DNA of 64,000 nucleotides from UBA1757 sp963617485 (GTDB lineage: Bacteria > Bacteroidota > Bacteroidia > Bacteroidales > UBA1402): NCBI GenBank assembly GCA_963617485.1, contig CAVEPA010000010.1, forward strand, positions 1 to 64,000. The letters are read 5' to 3'. Position numbers and translations under genes: made by a program. Positions 16,490-25,673 of the stretch are shown piece by piece. A model generated the notes under the pieces. It saw nothing but the letters and a program-made list of their open reading frames with translations. It had not been told where the DNA came from and searched no databases. The number at the start of each line of letters is the position of its first letter. The first letter of the stretch is position 1.

Positions 16490-18220
16490 ATGAACAAGAC
16501 AATAAACAATGCTTTGACGGCGCTGCTCATGCTGGGCCTGGCGCTGACCAACCAAAGTTGTATGGAAGAAGTTGAACCTACCGACTATGCTTCCGGCTCG
16601 CAAATAGCCCTTTCGGAAAATGCGCAGAGCGGCCTGCTCAGCGGTTTGGTTAGCTTCATGGTTACTTACGACACCTACGGTGTCACCGGTGGCTCGTGCG
16701 ACTGGGGTTATCCCTGCCAAATGCTTATTCGCGACCTTATGACCGAAGACCTTCCCGTCACTTTTACCGGTGCCAACTACGACTATTATTCTTGGATAGA
16801 GGAAGGTACCGACCTGCAGTACTTCACGCCCTACGCCTATTTTTATTACACCAAGCTGATTTACAACGCCAACGCCATCATCGCTTCCTGCGACAACGGT
16901 ACCGACATCAATGCCAGCGCGGGTATCGGCTATGCCTTCCGTGCACTGGCCTATCTGGACCTGGCCCGTATGTTCGAGTTCCGTCCCACGGGTTACGCCA
17001 CCCTCGATGCCAAAGCCGAAGCCGACAAGGTTTGGGGTCTTACCGTTCCGCTCGTCAGCGACAAGACATCGCAAGAGGCTGCGAAAAGCAACCCGCGCGC
17101 GCCTTTCTACACCATGTATCGCTTTATCAACAGCGATTTGGAGCAAGCTTCCAAGCACCTCGCCGACTACTCCCGTAGCGATGACAGCTATCCCGATTCG
17201 AGCGTGGTAGCCGGTCTGAAGGCACGTTTCTGGCTGGAATTGGGTTCGCGCTTCGAGAATGTTCCCGCCGATCTAGCCACCCAGCTTGAGCACGAAGGCG
17301 ACAACGATGGTTACGCAGCCTTGGGTATCGGCACCGCCAACGATTGCTATGCCAAGGCCGCCACTTATGCCAAACAGGTTATCGATGCACAGTTCACGCC
17401 TATGACCCAAAAGCAGTGGTACGATTCCATCACCGGTTTCAACACTTCCAACCAGGCTTGGGTTTGGGCCGCACGCATCGGTTCCAAAGAGCAGCTCAAC
17501 AGTTATTGGTACTACACTTGGATGGGTACTATGAACAGCGAGTGCAGCTATTCGCTGAGCCAGTACGGCACTTACCGCTGCATCAGCAAGGGCCTGTTCG
17601 ACCAAATTGGCGACAAGGACTGGCGCAAGCACACTTGGATAGCTCCCGACGATGTTGGCAAGAGTGCCAAGCCCGCAGGGTACAGCACGCTCCTGCCCGA
17701 CAGCCGCTGGTCTGACCTTCCCGCCTACACCAACCTCAAGTATCACGCCGGCAATGGTAACCTCAGCGAGTGGGAAAAGTGCAGTTTGGGCGACATCCCC
17801 TTGATGCGTGTCGAAGAAATGTACCTGATTTATGCCGAAGCCATCGCTCATACGCAAGGTGTGGGTGCCGGCAAAGCCTTCTTGGAAAACTTCGTCAACA
17901 CTTACCGCTATCAGGACGGCAGCTACATCTGTCAAGGCAGCGACATGGACAGTTTCATCGAGGAACTGATGCTGCAAAAGCGCATTGAGCTTTGGGGCGA
18001 GGGCCTGGTCTACTTCGACTACAAACGTCTGAAACTGAGCATCGACCGCGCTTACGAAGGCACCAACTTCTACAAGGGTGCCCGCCTGAAGAGCGACGAG
18101 GATTGTCTGGCACCTTGGCTCAACTACTATCTGCCCGAATACGAGAATGCCTACAACCCGGCCTGCGTGCTCAATCCCGACCCTTCGGGTGTTGTGGCAG
18201 ACATAACCACTTTCGATTAA
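16490..18220 (+). CDS. SusD/RagB-type surface glycan-binding lipoprotein
   Basis: A 576-residue protein whose signal peptide ends in TNQSC, making it a lipoprotein. TPR-like helical regions (GYAFRALAYLDLARMFEF) and the C-terminal family motif (PLMRVEEMYLIYAEA, then ELMLQKRIELWGEG) are typical SusD. It caps the SusC barrel and delivers glycan to it. The next gene follows after 22 bases. Its Trp/Tyr-rich segments could form the carbohydrate-binding face, but the ligand cannot be read from sequence. Confidence 0.96.
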   Translation: MNKTINNALTALLMLGLALTNQSCMEEVEPTDYASGSQIALSENAQSGLLSGLVSFMVTYDTYGVTGGSCDWGYPCQMLIRDLMTEDLPVTFTGANYDYYSWIEEGTDLQYFTPYAYFYYTKLIYNANAIIASCDNGTDINASAGIGYAFRALAYLDLARMFEFRPTGYATLDAKAEADKVWGLTVPLVSDKTSQEAAKSNPRAPFYTMYRFINSDLEQASKHLADYSRSDDSYPDSSVVAGLKARFWLELGSRFENVPADLATQLEHEGDNDGYAALGIGTANDCYAKAATYAKQVIDAQFTPMTQKQWYDSITGFNTSNQAWVWAARIGSKEQLNSYWYYTWMGTMNSECSYSLSQYGTYRCISKGLFDQIGDKDWRKHTWIAPDDVGKSAKPAGYSTLLPDSRWSDLPAYTNLKYHAGNGNLSEWEKCSLGDIPLMRVEEMYLIYAEAIAHTQGVGAGKAFLENFVNTYRYQDGSYICQGSDMDSFIEELMLQKRIELWGEGLVYFDYKRLKLSIDRAYEGTNFYKGARLKSDEDCLAPWLNYYLPEYENAYNPACVLNPDPSGVVADITTFD

Positions 18221-18242
18221 CATTCTAAAGCGTCCTACCAAT

Positions 18243-19139
18243 ATGAAACTTAGCATGCATTCCGTCTGCAAGGTCCTGCTCAGTCTGATGCTGATGGCCG
18301 GGCTGGCAGCCTGCAACGACAACAACAGTTATAGTCCCGGTGAAGAAGTACCGGAAGGGACTGTGGGAGCCTTCTTCGACAAAAGCAATGTCACCGATTA
18401 CACCATCGAGGGCGAAGGGGCCGACAGCCTTGTACTGCTGGTAAACCGCGTCGATGCCTCGGCCGAAGTGACGGTGCCCATCCGGGTGCTTCGCTGCGAC
18501 ACTTCGCTCATCAGCATACCTGCTTCTGTGCATTTTGCGCAAGGTTCGTATCAAGACAGCCTTCTCATCAAAATTGCCGACGGCTTGATTCTCGACCACA
18601 CTTACTACTACGAGCTGGCTATCGACTCGGCGCAAATCAGTGCTTACGCCGCCGGTTCTCCCATTTTCAGCGGCACGATATTCAAAGGCAATCCTTGGAA
18701 AATAGTTTTGGACAGTGTGGGCTTCTACTTCCCCAACTCGACCACCTGCAAGCTGCCCACGCTCTACTCAGACCTTTACCGTTACAAGAACGAAAACCGT
18801 TTCTACTTCGAGAATTTTATGGGTTCGGGCAACAAACAGGAGTTTTCGCTCAGCGGCACTTTCGATGCCGAGCATCTTGAGAATTACGAAGGTTCTTTCG
18901 CCTGGGATCCCGACCAAGTTTATCACGACAGCAACGGGTTTGACTATATCTACTCATTCGAAGAAAACAGCTATTCATGGAGCATCGAAGGCAGCAGTGT
19001 AGGCATTTCTACCTTTGCCGGCTATATGGGTGCCTGGAGTTATATCAGCTTTAAGGAAAAATATCTCTACTTCTGGTGCTACTGCTCTACCGACGACAAT
19101 GTATCTACCGAGGCTTATTTCTATGGTGTCTGGGAATAG
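18243..19139 (+). CDS. Surface lipoprotein of the SusCD operon, probable glycan-binding
   Basis: A 298-residue protein with lipoprotein signal MKLSMHSVCKVLLSLMLMAGLAAC. Residues about 30-135 look like a beta-sandwich with a Calx-beta-like pattern (repeated E/V strands, SVHFAQGSYQDSL). The rest is rich in Tyr, Trp and Phe. Its position after susD is that of SusE/SusF-type surface glycan-binding proteins, but I see no family I can name. The function is inferred from place and composition. Confidence 0.65.
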   Translation: MKLSMHSVCKVLLSLMLMAGLAACNDNNSYSPGEEVPEGTVGAFFDKSNVTDYTIEGEGADSLVLLVNRVDASAEVTVPIRVLRCDTSLISIPASVHFAQGSYQDSLLIKIADGLILDHTYYYELAIDSAQISAYAAGSPIFSGTIFKGNPWKIVLDSVGFYFPNSTTCKLPTLYSDLYRYKNENRFYFENFMGSGNKQEFSLSGTFDAEHLENYEGSFAWDPDQVYHDSNGFDYIYSFEENSYSWSIEGSSVGISTFAGYMGAWSYISFKEKYLYFWCYCSTDDNVSTEAYFYGVWE

Positions 19140-19166
19140 CCGGGCATCCTAGAATATCCTCTTTAT

Positions 19167-19179
19167 GATAATGATTATC
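19167..19179 (+). promoter_or_regulatory. Fur-box-like perfect palindrome
   Basis: GATAATGATTATC is a perfect 6-1-6 inverted repeat identical in its arms to the classical Fur half-sites. It lies 20 bases upstream of the ATG at 19200, in the only gap of this operon longer than 50 bases apart from the one before susC. No TAnnTTTG promoter is visible beside it. Confidence 0.4.
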
Positions 19180-19199
19180 CACTTTTAAATTAACTGCTT

Positions 19200-20174
19200 A
19201 TGAAAAAGTTTACGCTTACTCTTATGGCTGCTTTGTTCGGTCTGTTTGCCAATGCTGCCATAACCACAGTTGACGACCTGGCCGGCACTTACGAACCGAC
19301 CATTTCCGGATGGCAGTGGTTCAACTATGCTACGTGGGAATCTTTCACCGGTGGCTATAGCGTTACCATCGAAAAGGCTTCCGAGACCTCCGTTACCATC
19401 AGCAACCTGATGGGCTACAATTCTAGCATCACCGCTACGGTAGACTTCACAACCAAGACCCTTACCGCCGCTCCTTTGGCAGGGTTCAATTCTTGGTTCA
19501 CCCTGGCCGACACCACCAGTGTCACGGGCAATATCGTAGGTAGCTTCACCGACGAAGGTGTCATCACTTTCGACAACCTGCAGGCCTGGTACGACAACAC
19601 AGGCTACCTTTGGAGAGCAAAAGTCGTACTCAACAAGCCCGTTGTGGGCACGCTCGAATGGTCGGTAGAAGGCACCCTGTGCTTCTACAACGGCGAAACC
19701 ATGTACCGTTCGGCCAAGACCACCCTTGGCAAGTACACCGGCAGCGACAAGTACGACTATGCGCTGAAATTCGAAACCGGTACCGACCCCGGAGAAATGC
19801 GTTTCAAAGTTTACGGTGACTCTCTCGGCATTGCCAACGGCAAACAGTATGAAGGATATGCAGGTGCTTATTTTTACAACATCTACGATGGCAACCAAAT
19901 GGTATGGCTCGAAACCACTACGGGTCGGTCCAAGTTCGAAGGCACCCAAGAGGGTGGTGAACTCTACGTTTACTGCTTCGACTACATCACGGGCACTAGC
20001 ACAGCCGACAAAGAAGGCAAATTGTATTTTGCTTGGGGTACCAAGGACGGCATTGCCCAAGTTGAGGCCGACGCTGTAGATGCTCCTATCTACAACTTGC
20101 TGGGCCAGAAGGTAAAAGCTGCCGACAAGCCCGGTATCTACCTCCAAGGCGGCAAGAAATTTGTGGTAAGATAG
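19200..20174 (+). CDS. Secreted beta-rich protein with sorting-domain-like C-terminus
   Basis: A 324-residue protein starting with signal peptide MKKFTLTLMAALFGLFANA. The body is beta-rich, with many aromatic and Thr residues and two similar halves (residues about 25-150 and 150-285). The last 30 residues (APIYNLLGQKVKAADKPGIY ending KKFVVR) match the pattern of short type A C-terminal sorting domains of the Bacteroidetes type IX secretion system. It closes the glycan operon just before a strong terminator. The molecular function is unknown; a glycan-binding or iron-responsive surface protein is possible. Confidence 0.6.
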   Translation: MKKFTLTLMAALFGLFANAAITTVDDLAGTYEPTISGWQWFNYATWESFTGGYSVTIEKASETSVTISNLMGYNSSITATVDFTTKTLTAAPLAGFNSWFTLADTTSVTGNIVGSFTDEGVITFDNLQAWYDNTGYLWRAKVVLNKPVVGTLEWSVEGTLCFYNGETMYRSAKTTLGKYTGSDKYDYALKFETGTDPGEMRFKVYGDSLGIANGKQYEGYAGAYFYNIYDGNQMVWLETTTGRSKFEGTQEGGELYVYCFDYITGTSTADKEGKLYFAWGTKDGIAQVEADAVDAPIYNLLGQKVKAADKPGIYLQGGKKFVVR

Positions 20175-20200
20175 TTTTTTCGGAAACTCTTTTGATAAGA

Positions 20201-20238
20201 CAACGGCGGGCCTGCGGCCCGCCGTTGTTGTTGTTTTG
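20201..20238 (+). terminator. Rho-independent terminator of the glycan operon
   Basis: A perfect 12-base-pair GC-rich stem (20201-20212 with 20216-20227) and a TGC loop, followed by a T/G-rich tract to 20238. It sits 26 bases after the last gene of the operon. Confidence 0.85.
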
Positions 20239-20258
20239 CGCGATTAGCATTACCTTTG
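20228..20258 (+). promoter_or_regulatory. Promoter of the DUF486 gene
   Basis: TTG at 20228-20230 and TACCTTTG at 20251-20258 are separated by 20 bases. The -33 part lies in the terminator's T-rich tail, so terminator and promoter are packed together. The leader to the ATG at 20283 is about 20 bases. Confidence 0.7.
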
Positions 20259-20282
20259 CGCCCGTTTCAAAAACACTTAAAA

Positions 20283-20660
20283 ATGGAATTCAGAATGATA
20301 GCCACAGTGCTTATGCTGTTGGTTTCCAATGTATTCATGACATTTGCCTGGTATGGCAACCTAAAACTACAAGAACTGAAAATCTCCACCGACTGGCCCT
20401 TAGTGCTGATTATCCTGTGCAGCTGGGGCGTTGCCCTGTTCGAGTACAGCTTTATGATTCCCGCCAACCGCATCGGCTCGCGCATTACCGGCGGACCATT
20501 TTCGTTGGTGCAACTCAAAGTGATACAAGAAGTGGTGTCGATACTGGTTTTCTCGGTTATCACCACCTTCCTTTTCAAAGGTGAAACCTTGCACTGGAAC
20601 CACCTGGCAGCCTTTGTCTGTCTGGTGATGGCCGTGTTCTTCGTTTTTTACAAGTCTTAG
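20283..20660 (+). CDS. DUF486 (DMT superfamily) small membrane protein
   Basis: A 125-residue protein with four predicted membrane segments and the conserved DUF486 features: FAWYGNLK near the start, and PANRIGSR followed by FSLVQLKVIQE in the middle. These are small four-helix relatives of drug/metabolite transporters. No substrate is known. The open frame reaches further upstream into the promoter, but the ATG at 20283 begins the family-like N-terminus. Confidence 0.85.
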   Translation: MEFRMIATVLMLLVSNVFMTFAWYGNLKLQELKISTDWPLVLIILCSWGVALFEYSFMIPANRIGSRITGGPFSLVQLKVIQEVVSILVFSVITTFLFKGETLHWNHLAAFVCLVMAVFFVFYKS

Positions 20661-20700
20661 TAGGGCGCAATCCACCAGCGCCCAGCTTCCCTCGCAGCAC

Positions 20701-21567
20701 TCACTTCTTGCGAGCCACAATCACCGTCACACCGCAGAGTATCAGCACAATGCCGATGGCCAGCTGCAAGGTGAAGGTTTCGTGATACACCAGCACGCCT
20801 ATCACCACCGCCGTCACCGGTTCGAGCGCACCCATGATGGACGCGGGCGTACTGCCTATCAGCTTGATGGAAATGTTCATCATAAACAGCGACAAGACGG
20901 TGGGCATAAGCGCAATTTGCAAGGCCCATACCCACTGCATAGGTGTCTGCAGCATCTTGATGGGAGCATCGGTAATCAAGGTGAAGGCAACCATATAGAT
21001 AGTGCCGAAGAACAGCACCCAGAAAGCGAATTTCGTGGGCGACATCGATATCTTGAGCTGGTTCACACTTATAATGTACATGGCGTACAGCAAAGACGAA
21101 AGCATGACCAGCACGAAACCGGTGGTGTTGAGTCCGCCGCCATCGCCCTGATGTAACATGGCAACACCACTCAAGGCCAAGGCGATGGCGATGGTCGTAC
21201 TCCAAGTAATATGCTCGTGGTATAGAGCGGCCATCAGCACGGCAGTCATAATGGGATAGACAAAGAGTAGCGTACTGGCGATACCGGCCGGCATATAGCG
21301 GAAGCTCAGATAAAGCATCATCGATGAGAGCGAAAAGAAGGCACCGAGCACGGCCATGCGTATGGCATGTCCCCATTTGATGCGAAAGTCTTCGCGCCGC
21401 AGCAGCATAACAGCCCCCAACATTAGGGTGGCGAACAGATAACGGTAAATCAGCACCATGCCCGAACTGAAACCATCGGCGTACAGTTGCAGCGTACCAA
21501 GGGGGTTGGTGCCGTAGAAAATGGCAGCCAAGATGCCTAATACAAAACCTTTTACCTTGTTGTTCAT
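20701..21567 (-). CDS. EamA/DMT family transporter
   Basis: A 288-residue protein with ten predicted membrane segments forming two EamA repeats. The first contains AIFYGTNPLGTLQLYADGFS; the second ends with EPVTAVVIGVLVYHETFT, the usual signature before the last helix. Likely an inner-membrane exporter of amino acids or other metabolites; the substrate is unknown. It faces the DUF486 gene tail to tail and shares a divergent promoter region with the MFS gene. Confidence 0.88.
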   Translation of the reverse strand: MNNKVKGFVLGILAAIFYGTNPLGTLQLYADGFSSGMVLIYRYLFATLMLGAVMLLRREDFRIKWGHAIRMAVLGAFFSLSSMMLYLSFRYMPAGIASTLLFVYPIMTAVLMAALYHEHITWSTTIAIALALSGVAMLHQGDGGGLNTTGFVLVMLSSLLYAMYIISVNQLKISMSPTKFAFWVLFFGTIYMVAFTLITDAPIKMLQTPMQWVWALQIALMPTVLSLFMMNISIKLIGSTPASIMGALEPVTAVVIGVLVYHETFTLQLAIGIVLILCGVTVIVARKK

Positions 21568-21595
21568 TGTTGGAAAGTTTTTGAAAAACCGGGCG

Positions 21596-21625
21596 CAAAA
21601 GTAGTGAATATTTTCTCTACTTTTG
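21596..21625. promoter_or_regulatory. Back-to-back promoters of the EamA and MFS genes
   Basis: Minus-strand TACTTTTG (21603-21596) serves the EamA gene. Plus-strand TACTTTTG (21618-21625) serves the MFS gene. The two -7 elements are 14 bases apart and point away from each other, so each polymerase site covers the other's upstream region, which could couple the two genes' expression. Confidence 0.7.
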
Positions 21626-21663
21626 CGGCCGTTTTTTAGCGGACTTTAGAATCTGTTTTTGAA

Positions 21664-22809
21664 ATGAACAAGACGCTTTTCGCCCTCGCCCTGGGTACCT
21701 TTTCTCTGGGCATGACAGAATATGTGATGATGGGCATTCTGCCCGATGTCGCCGCCGACTTGGGCGTCAGCATCCCGATGGCGGGCAAGCTTATCTCGAG
21801 CTACGCGCTCGGTGTATGTATAGGAGCTTTCTCGCTGGTTATCATGCACAAATACCGGCCCAAGCATATCATGTATTTCCTTACCGGCATCATCTTGGCC
21901 TCGGCCATTCTGGCCAGTATAACGCCTTCGTACTGGATGTTGCTGGGTGTACGCTTTATCCAAGGTCTGCCTCACGGTGCCTATTTCGGAGTGGGCAGCA
22001 TCATCGCCGTCAAGGTGGCCAAAGAAGGACACGGGTCGATGGCGGTGTCGCTTATGTGCGCCGGTATGACCATCGCCAACCTGATGGGCGTGCCTGTGGC
22101 CACTTTCCTGAGCACGCACCTTTCGTGGCGGCTTGCCTTTGCTATCGCCGCCCTCTGCGCCGCAGCCACTCTTTACAGCATTCATCGCTGGATGCCCGAT
22201 ATCGAACCGGAACCCGACCATGGCATCAAGGCGCAGTTCCATTTTCTGAAGAATCTCGATCCTTGGCTTATCATTCTGGCAACGGTTTTCTGCAATGGTG
22301 GCATCTTCTGCTGGTACAGCTATATTTCGCCTCTGCTGCAAGAAGTGGGCGGCTTTACGGCTTATCAAGTGAGTGTGCTGATGATAGTGGCCGGCGTTGG
22401 CATGGTGCTGGGCAATCTGCTCAGCGGCAAACTTAGCGAACGCACCCCTGCCGGCAAAGTAGCTTTCCGTTTTCAGTTATTGGCCGCTGTAGCTTTGCTG
22501 GCCATTTTCTTCGGTGCCCGCTGGGGCTGGCTCTCGGCTGCGATGATGTTCGTGGTCTGTGGCTGTCTGTTTGCCGTTAGTGCCCCGCAGCAGTACCTTA
22601 TTATTAAGCACGCCCCCGGTGGTGAAATGCTGGGCGGTTGCTGCATACAGGCCGCTTTCAATCTGGGTAACGCCATGGGGGCCGTCATCGGCAGCATTCC
22701 TATCAGCTTAGGCATTGGTTATCAATATACTGCGCTTTTCGGTATGCCTTTTTGCATAATAGGTGCCATTTGCCTTTTTATCTTTCACCATCGCTACGAG
22801 CTGCGCTGA
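21664..22809 (+). CDS. MFS transporter, AraJ/sugar-efflux type
   Basis: A 381-residue protein with twelve predicted membrane segments. The N-terminus (LGTFSLGMTEYVMMGILPDVA) and FIQGLPHGAYFGVGS are typical of the AraJ/YdhP group of sugar or drug efflux proteins. Expressed from its own promoter, divergent from the EamA gene. The location in the glycan-use region suggests efflux of sugars or sugar analogues, but this is inference only. Confidence 0.9.
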   Translation: MNKTLFALALGTFSLGMTEYVMMGILPDVAADLGVSIPMAGKLISSYALGVCIGAFSLVIMHKYRPKHIMYFLTGIILASAILASITPSYWMLLGVRFIQGLPHGAYFGVGSIIAVKVAKEGHGSMAVSLMCAGMTIANLMGVPVATFLSTHLSWRLAFAIAALCAAATLYSIHRWMPDIEPEPDHGIKAQFHFLKNLDPWLIILATVFCNGGIFCWYSYISPLLQEVGGFTAYQVSVLMIVAGVGMVLGNLLSGKLSERTPAGKVAFRFQLLAAVALLAIFFGARWGWLSAAMMFVVCGCLFAVSAPQQYLIIKHAPGGEMLGGCCIQAAFNLGNAMGAVIGSIPISLGIGYQYTALFGMPFCIIGAICLFIFHHRYELR

Positions 22810-22815
22810 TTTCGT

Positions 22816-22823
22816 TATCTTTG
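22816..22823 (+). promoter_or_regulatory. Promoter -7 element of the GH31 gene
   Basis: TATCTTTG matches TAnnTTTG, 33 bases before the ATG at 22857. The GH31 gene therefore has its own promoter rather than depending on the MFS gene 47 bases upstream. Confidence 0.6.
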
Positions 22824-22856
22824 CGCTGATTTGGAAATGACGCTAACAACGCAACG

Positions 22857-25673
22857 ATGAAAAAAACGACCGGCCTTCTCACCGCAGGCATCCTTCTGCT
22901 AAGCACCACCATCCTTAACTCCTGTGTTTCTGCACCTTACAAGACAAACAAGCATGGTGTCACAGTACAAGTGTCCCACCCCGACAGTCTGGGTCCGAAG
23001 AAAGTTGGTATAGAGTTGCTGGCCGACAATATCGTCCGCGTCACGGCTACCCCCGACAACAAGTTTCATTCCCGCAAGAGTTTGGTGATTCTGCCCAACC
23101 GCTACAAGGGCAAATTCGATGTCTGGGCCAACGACAGCTGCGTTAGGGTTGCCACGCCTGCACTTTGTGTAGAGGTGAGCCGCGACAAGGGCCGGGTCAG
23201 TTTCAAGGATGCGCAAGGCCGTCTGCTTTCGAGCGAGAGCCAGCCCTGCCATTTTGAGCCCATCTGCGTGGACGGTGACCATGGTTATTCCACCATCAAC
23301 CGTTTCTGTACCAGTTCCGAAGAAGCTCTCTACGGACTGGGCCAGCATCAAGCCGATGTGTGGAATTACAAGGGCCAGAATGAAGAGCTTTTCCAGTACA
23401 ACACCAAAATCAGCATTCCCTTTGTCATTTCCTCGCGGGGCTACGGACTGTTTTGGGATTCCTACAGCCAAGGGCGTTTCGGCAACCCACGGGAATATGC
23501 CCAGCTTCACCGTGTATTCCGTCTGTACGACAAGAACGGTCAGCCCGGTCATCTGACGGGCACTTACACCGACACCAAAAAGAACCGCAGTTTGGTGCGC
23601 AACGAAGATTCGCTGTATTTTTCCAACTCCGAAAGCATCAAGTACTTGCCGGCCAAGCTAGGTCAGCAAGTGGAATACGAAGGTTCGCTCGAAGCTCAGC
23701 ATACGGGCATCCACGAGTTCCAGTTGTACTACGCCGGCTACATCAGGGTGCTGATTGATGGCGAAGAAGTGGTGAAGGAACGCTGGCGCACGGCCTGGAA
23801 CCCCAATTCCTACAAATTCCGTCTGCCCATGGAAGCCGGCCGCAAATATCATCTGAAAATAGAATGGCTTCCCGACGGAGGCACCTCCTACTGCGCGCTG
23901 AGAGCCTATGCGCCAGTGTCGGAGCAAGAGGCCGCCACCCTTACCATGTGGAACGAGATGTTGCCCCAGTCGGACTATTACTTTATGGCCGGGCGCGACA
24001 TGGACCAAGTGATTGGCGGACTGCACCAGGTGGTGGGTCGCCCGCTCATGCTGCCCAAATGGGCCTATGGCTACTGGCAGAGCCGCGAACGCTACAAGAC
24101 GCAACACGACATTCTGGCCACCCTAGACGAATTTCGCCAGCGGGGTATCGGTATCGACAACATCGTACAAGACTGGAACTATTGGGCCGATGATGCTTGG
24201 GGCAGCCACGAATTCGAAGCCGAGCGCTATCCCGACCCCAAGGCCATGACCGACAGTATCCATGCCCAAAACGCACACTTTATGATTTCCGTCTGGCCCA
24301 AGTTCTATGCCAGCACCGAGCATTACAAGGAATTCGACAAGCAGGGATGGATGTACACCCGCGCCGTCCGCGACAGCCTCAAGGATTGGGTGGGTCCCGG
24401 CTACATCGGGTCCTTCTACGATGCATACGCACCGGGTGCGCGCAAACTCTTCTGGCAACAGCTCAAGGAACACCTCTACCCTTACGGCATCGATGCCTGG
24501 TGGATGGATGCCAGTGAACCCAATGTGCGCGACTGCGTGCCTATGGACTATTGGAAAGCGCTGTGCGGCCCCACCTATCTTGGCTCGTCTACCGAATACC
24601 TGATGGCCTACTCGCTTATGAATGCTCAAGCCATCTTCGAAGGTCTGCAAAAAGAAGATCCCGACAAACGTATTTTTCAACTGACGCGCTCGGGCTTTGC
24701 GGGCATACAGCGTTATGCCACAGCCTCTTGGAGCGGTGACATCGGCACTCGTTGGGAAGATATGCGTTCGCAAATTGTGGCCGGCCTCAACTATTCGCTT
24801 TGCGGCAATCCTTATTGGTCGATGGATGTGGGCGGCTTCTGCGTGGAAAACCGCTACGCCAAGGCTCAGCGCGAGTTCAACAAGACCGGTATCGAGAACG
24901 ACGACCTCAAGGAATGGCGCGAGTTGCAGGCCCGCTGGCACCAGTTCGGCGCTTTCGTTCCGCTCTATCGTGCCCACGGGCAGTACCCCTTGCGCGAGCC
25001 TTGGAACATTGCGCCGGAAGGCCATCCCGCCTATCAGTCTATCCTTTACTATAACCGTTTGCGCTACCGTCTGTTGCCCTACATTTATTCGGTGGCCGCC
25101 GCAGCCTGCCACGAGAGCCGTATCATGATGCGCGGCCTGGTGATGGACTTCGGTTACGACCCAGCCGTGAGAGACATCTCCGACCAGTACATGTTCGGTC
25201 CTTCGCTGATGGTTTGTCCCGTAACACAATATGGTGCCCGCACGCGCAGCGTTTATCTGCCAGCCGGCCGTCTGTGGTACGATTTCTACGATAGCGGCAA
25301 GGTGTACCAAGGCGGACAGCGCATCAAGGTGGATGCTCCCTACGAGCGCATTCCCCTGTTCGTGCCTTCGGGCAGCATCATCGTGACGGGCCCCGATGTC
25401 CAGTATACTACGCAGCATACAGACGGTAGTCTTACGCTAGATGTCTATGCCGGCAACAACGGCCAATTCCTGCTTTACGAAGACGATGGCCTTAGTTTCG
25501 GCTACGAGAAAGGGGCTTTCAGCGCTACCCCCATCCTTTACGATGAAAGCAAGGCCGACAGCCCCCTGATTTTAGGCAAGCCGCAAGGTCAAGGGTATCC
25601 GGGAGCATCCACGCACAATTTCAAAGTGCGCCTCCATAGCACCCAAGGCACCTGCCGCGAATACAATCTTTAG
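22857..25673 (+). CDS. GH31 alpha-xylosidase-type enzyme with probable PA14 insert, lipoprotein
   Basis: A 938-residue protein whose signal ends in LNSC, so it is lipid-anchored. After the N-terminal beta domain (DEALYGLGQHQ-like segment EEALYGLGQHQAD) there is an extra beta domain at about residues 235-355 with HTGIHEFQLYYAGYIRVLIDG, the PA14 pattern. The catalytic barrel carries nucleophile Asp551 in WWMDASEPN and acid/base Asp628 in SWSGDIGTRW. GH31 enzymes with this insert include xyloglucan alpha-xylosidases. The neighbouring GH2 galactosidase and SusCD fit that substrate. Alpha-glucosidase is the alternative. Confidence 0.88.
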   Translation: MKKTTGLLTAGILLLSTTILNSCVSAPYKTNKHGVTVQVSHPDSLGPKKVGIELLADNIVRVTATPDNKFHSRKSLVILPNRYKGKFDVWANDSCVRVATPALCVEVSRDKGRVSFKDAQGRLLSSESQPCHFEPICVDGDHGYSTINRFCTSSEEALYGLGQHQADVWNYKGQNEELFQYNTKISIPFVISSRGYGLFWDSYSQGRFGNPREYAQLHRVFRLYDKNGQPGHLTGTYTDTKKNRSLVRNEDSLYFSNSESIKYLPAKLGQQVEYEGSLEAQHTGIHEFQLYYAGYIRVLIDGEEVVKERWRTAWNPNSYKFRLPMEAGRKYHLKIEWLPDGGTSYCALRAYAPVSEQEAATLTMWNEMLPQSDYYFMAGRDMDQVIGGLHQVVGRPLMLPKWAYGYWQSRERYKTQHDILATLDEFRQRGIGIDNIVQDWNYWADDAWGSHEFEAERYPDPKAMTDSIHAQNAHFMISVWPKFYASTEHYKEFDKQGWMYTRAVRDSLKDWVGPGYIGSFYDAYAPGARKLFWQQLKEHLYPYGIDAWWMDASEPNVRDCVPMDYWKALCGPTYLGSSTEYLMAYSLMNAQAIFEGLQKEDPDKRIFQLTRSGFAGIQRYATASWSGDIGTRWEDMRSQIVAGLNYSLCGNPYWSMDVGGFCVENRYAKAQREFNKTGIENDDLKEWRELQARWHQFGAFVPLYRAHGQYPLREPWNIAPEGHPAYQSILYYNRLRYRLLPYIYSVAAAACHESRIMMRGLVMDFGYDPAVRDISDQYMFGPSLMVCPVTQYGARTRSVYLPAGRLWYDFYDSGKVYQGGQRIKVDAPYERIPLFVPSGSIIVTGPDVQYTTQHTDGSLTLDVYAGNNGQFLLYEDDGLSFGYEKGAFSATPILYDESKADSPLILGKPQGQGYPGASTHNFKVRLHSTQGTCREYNL

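Noticed and set aside
20663..20683. GGGCGC/GCGCCC hairpin between the DUF486 and EamA genes as a terminator
   Set aside because: Only six pairs with a nine-base loop and no T-run on either strand.
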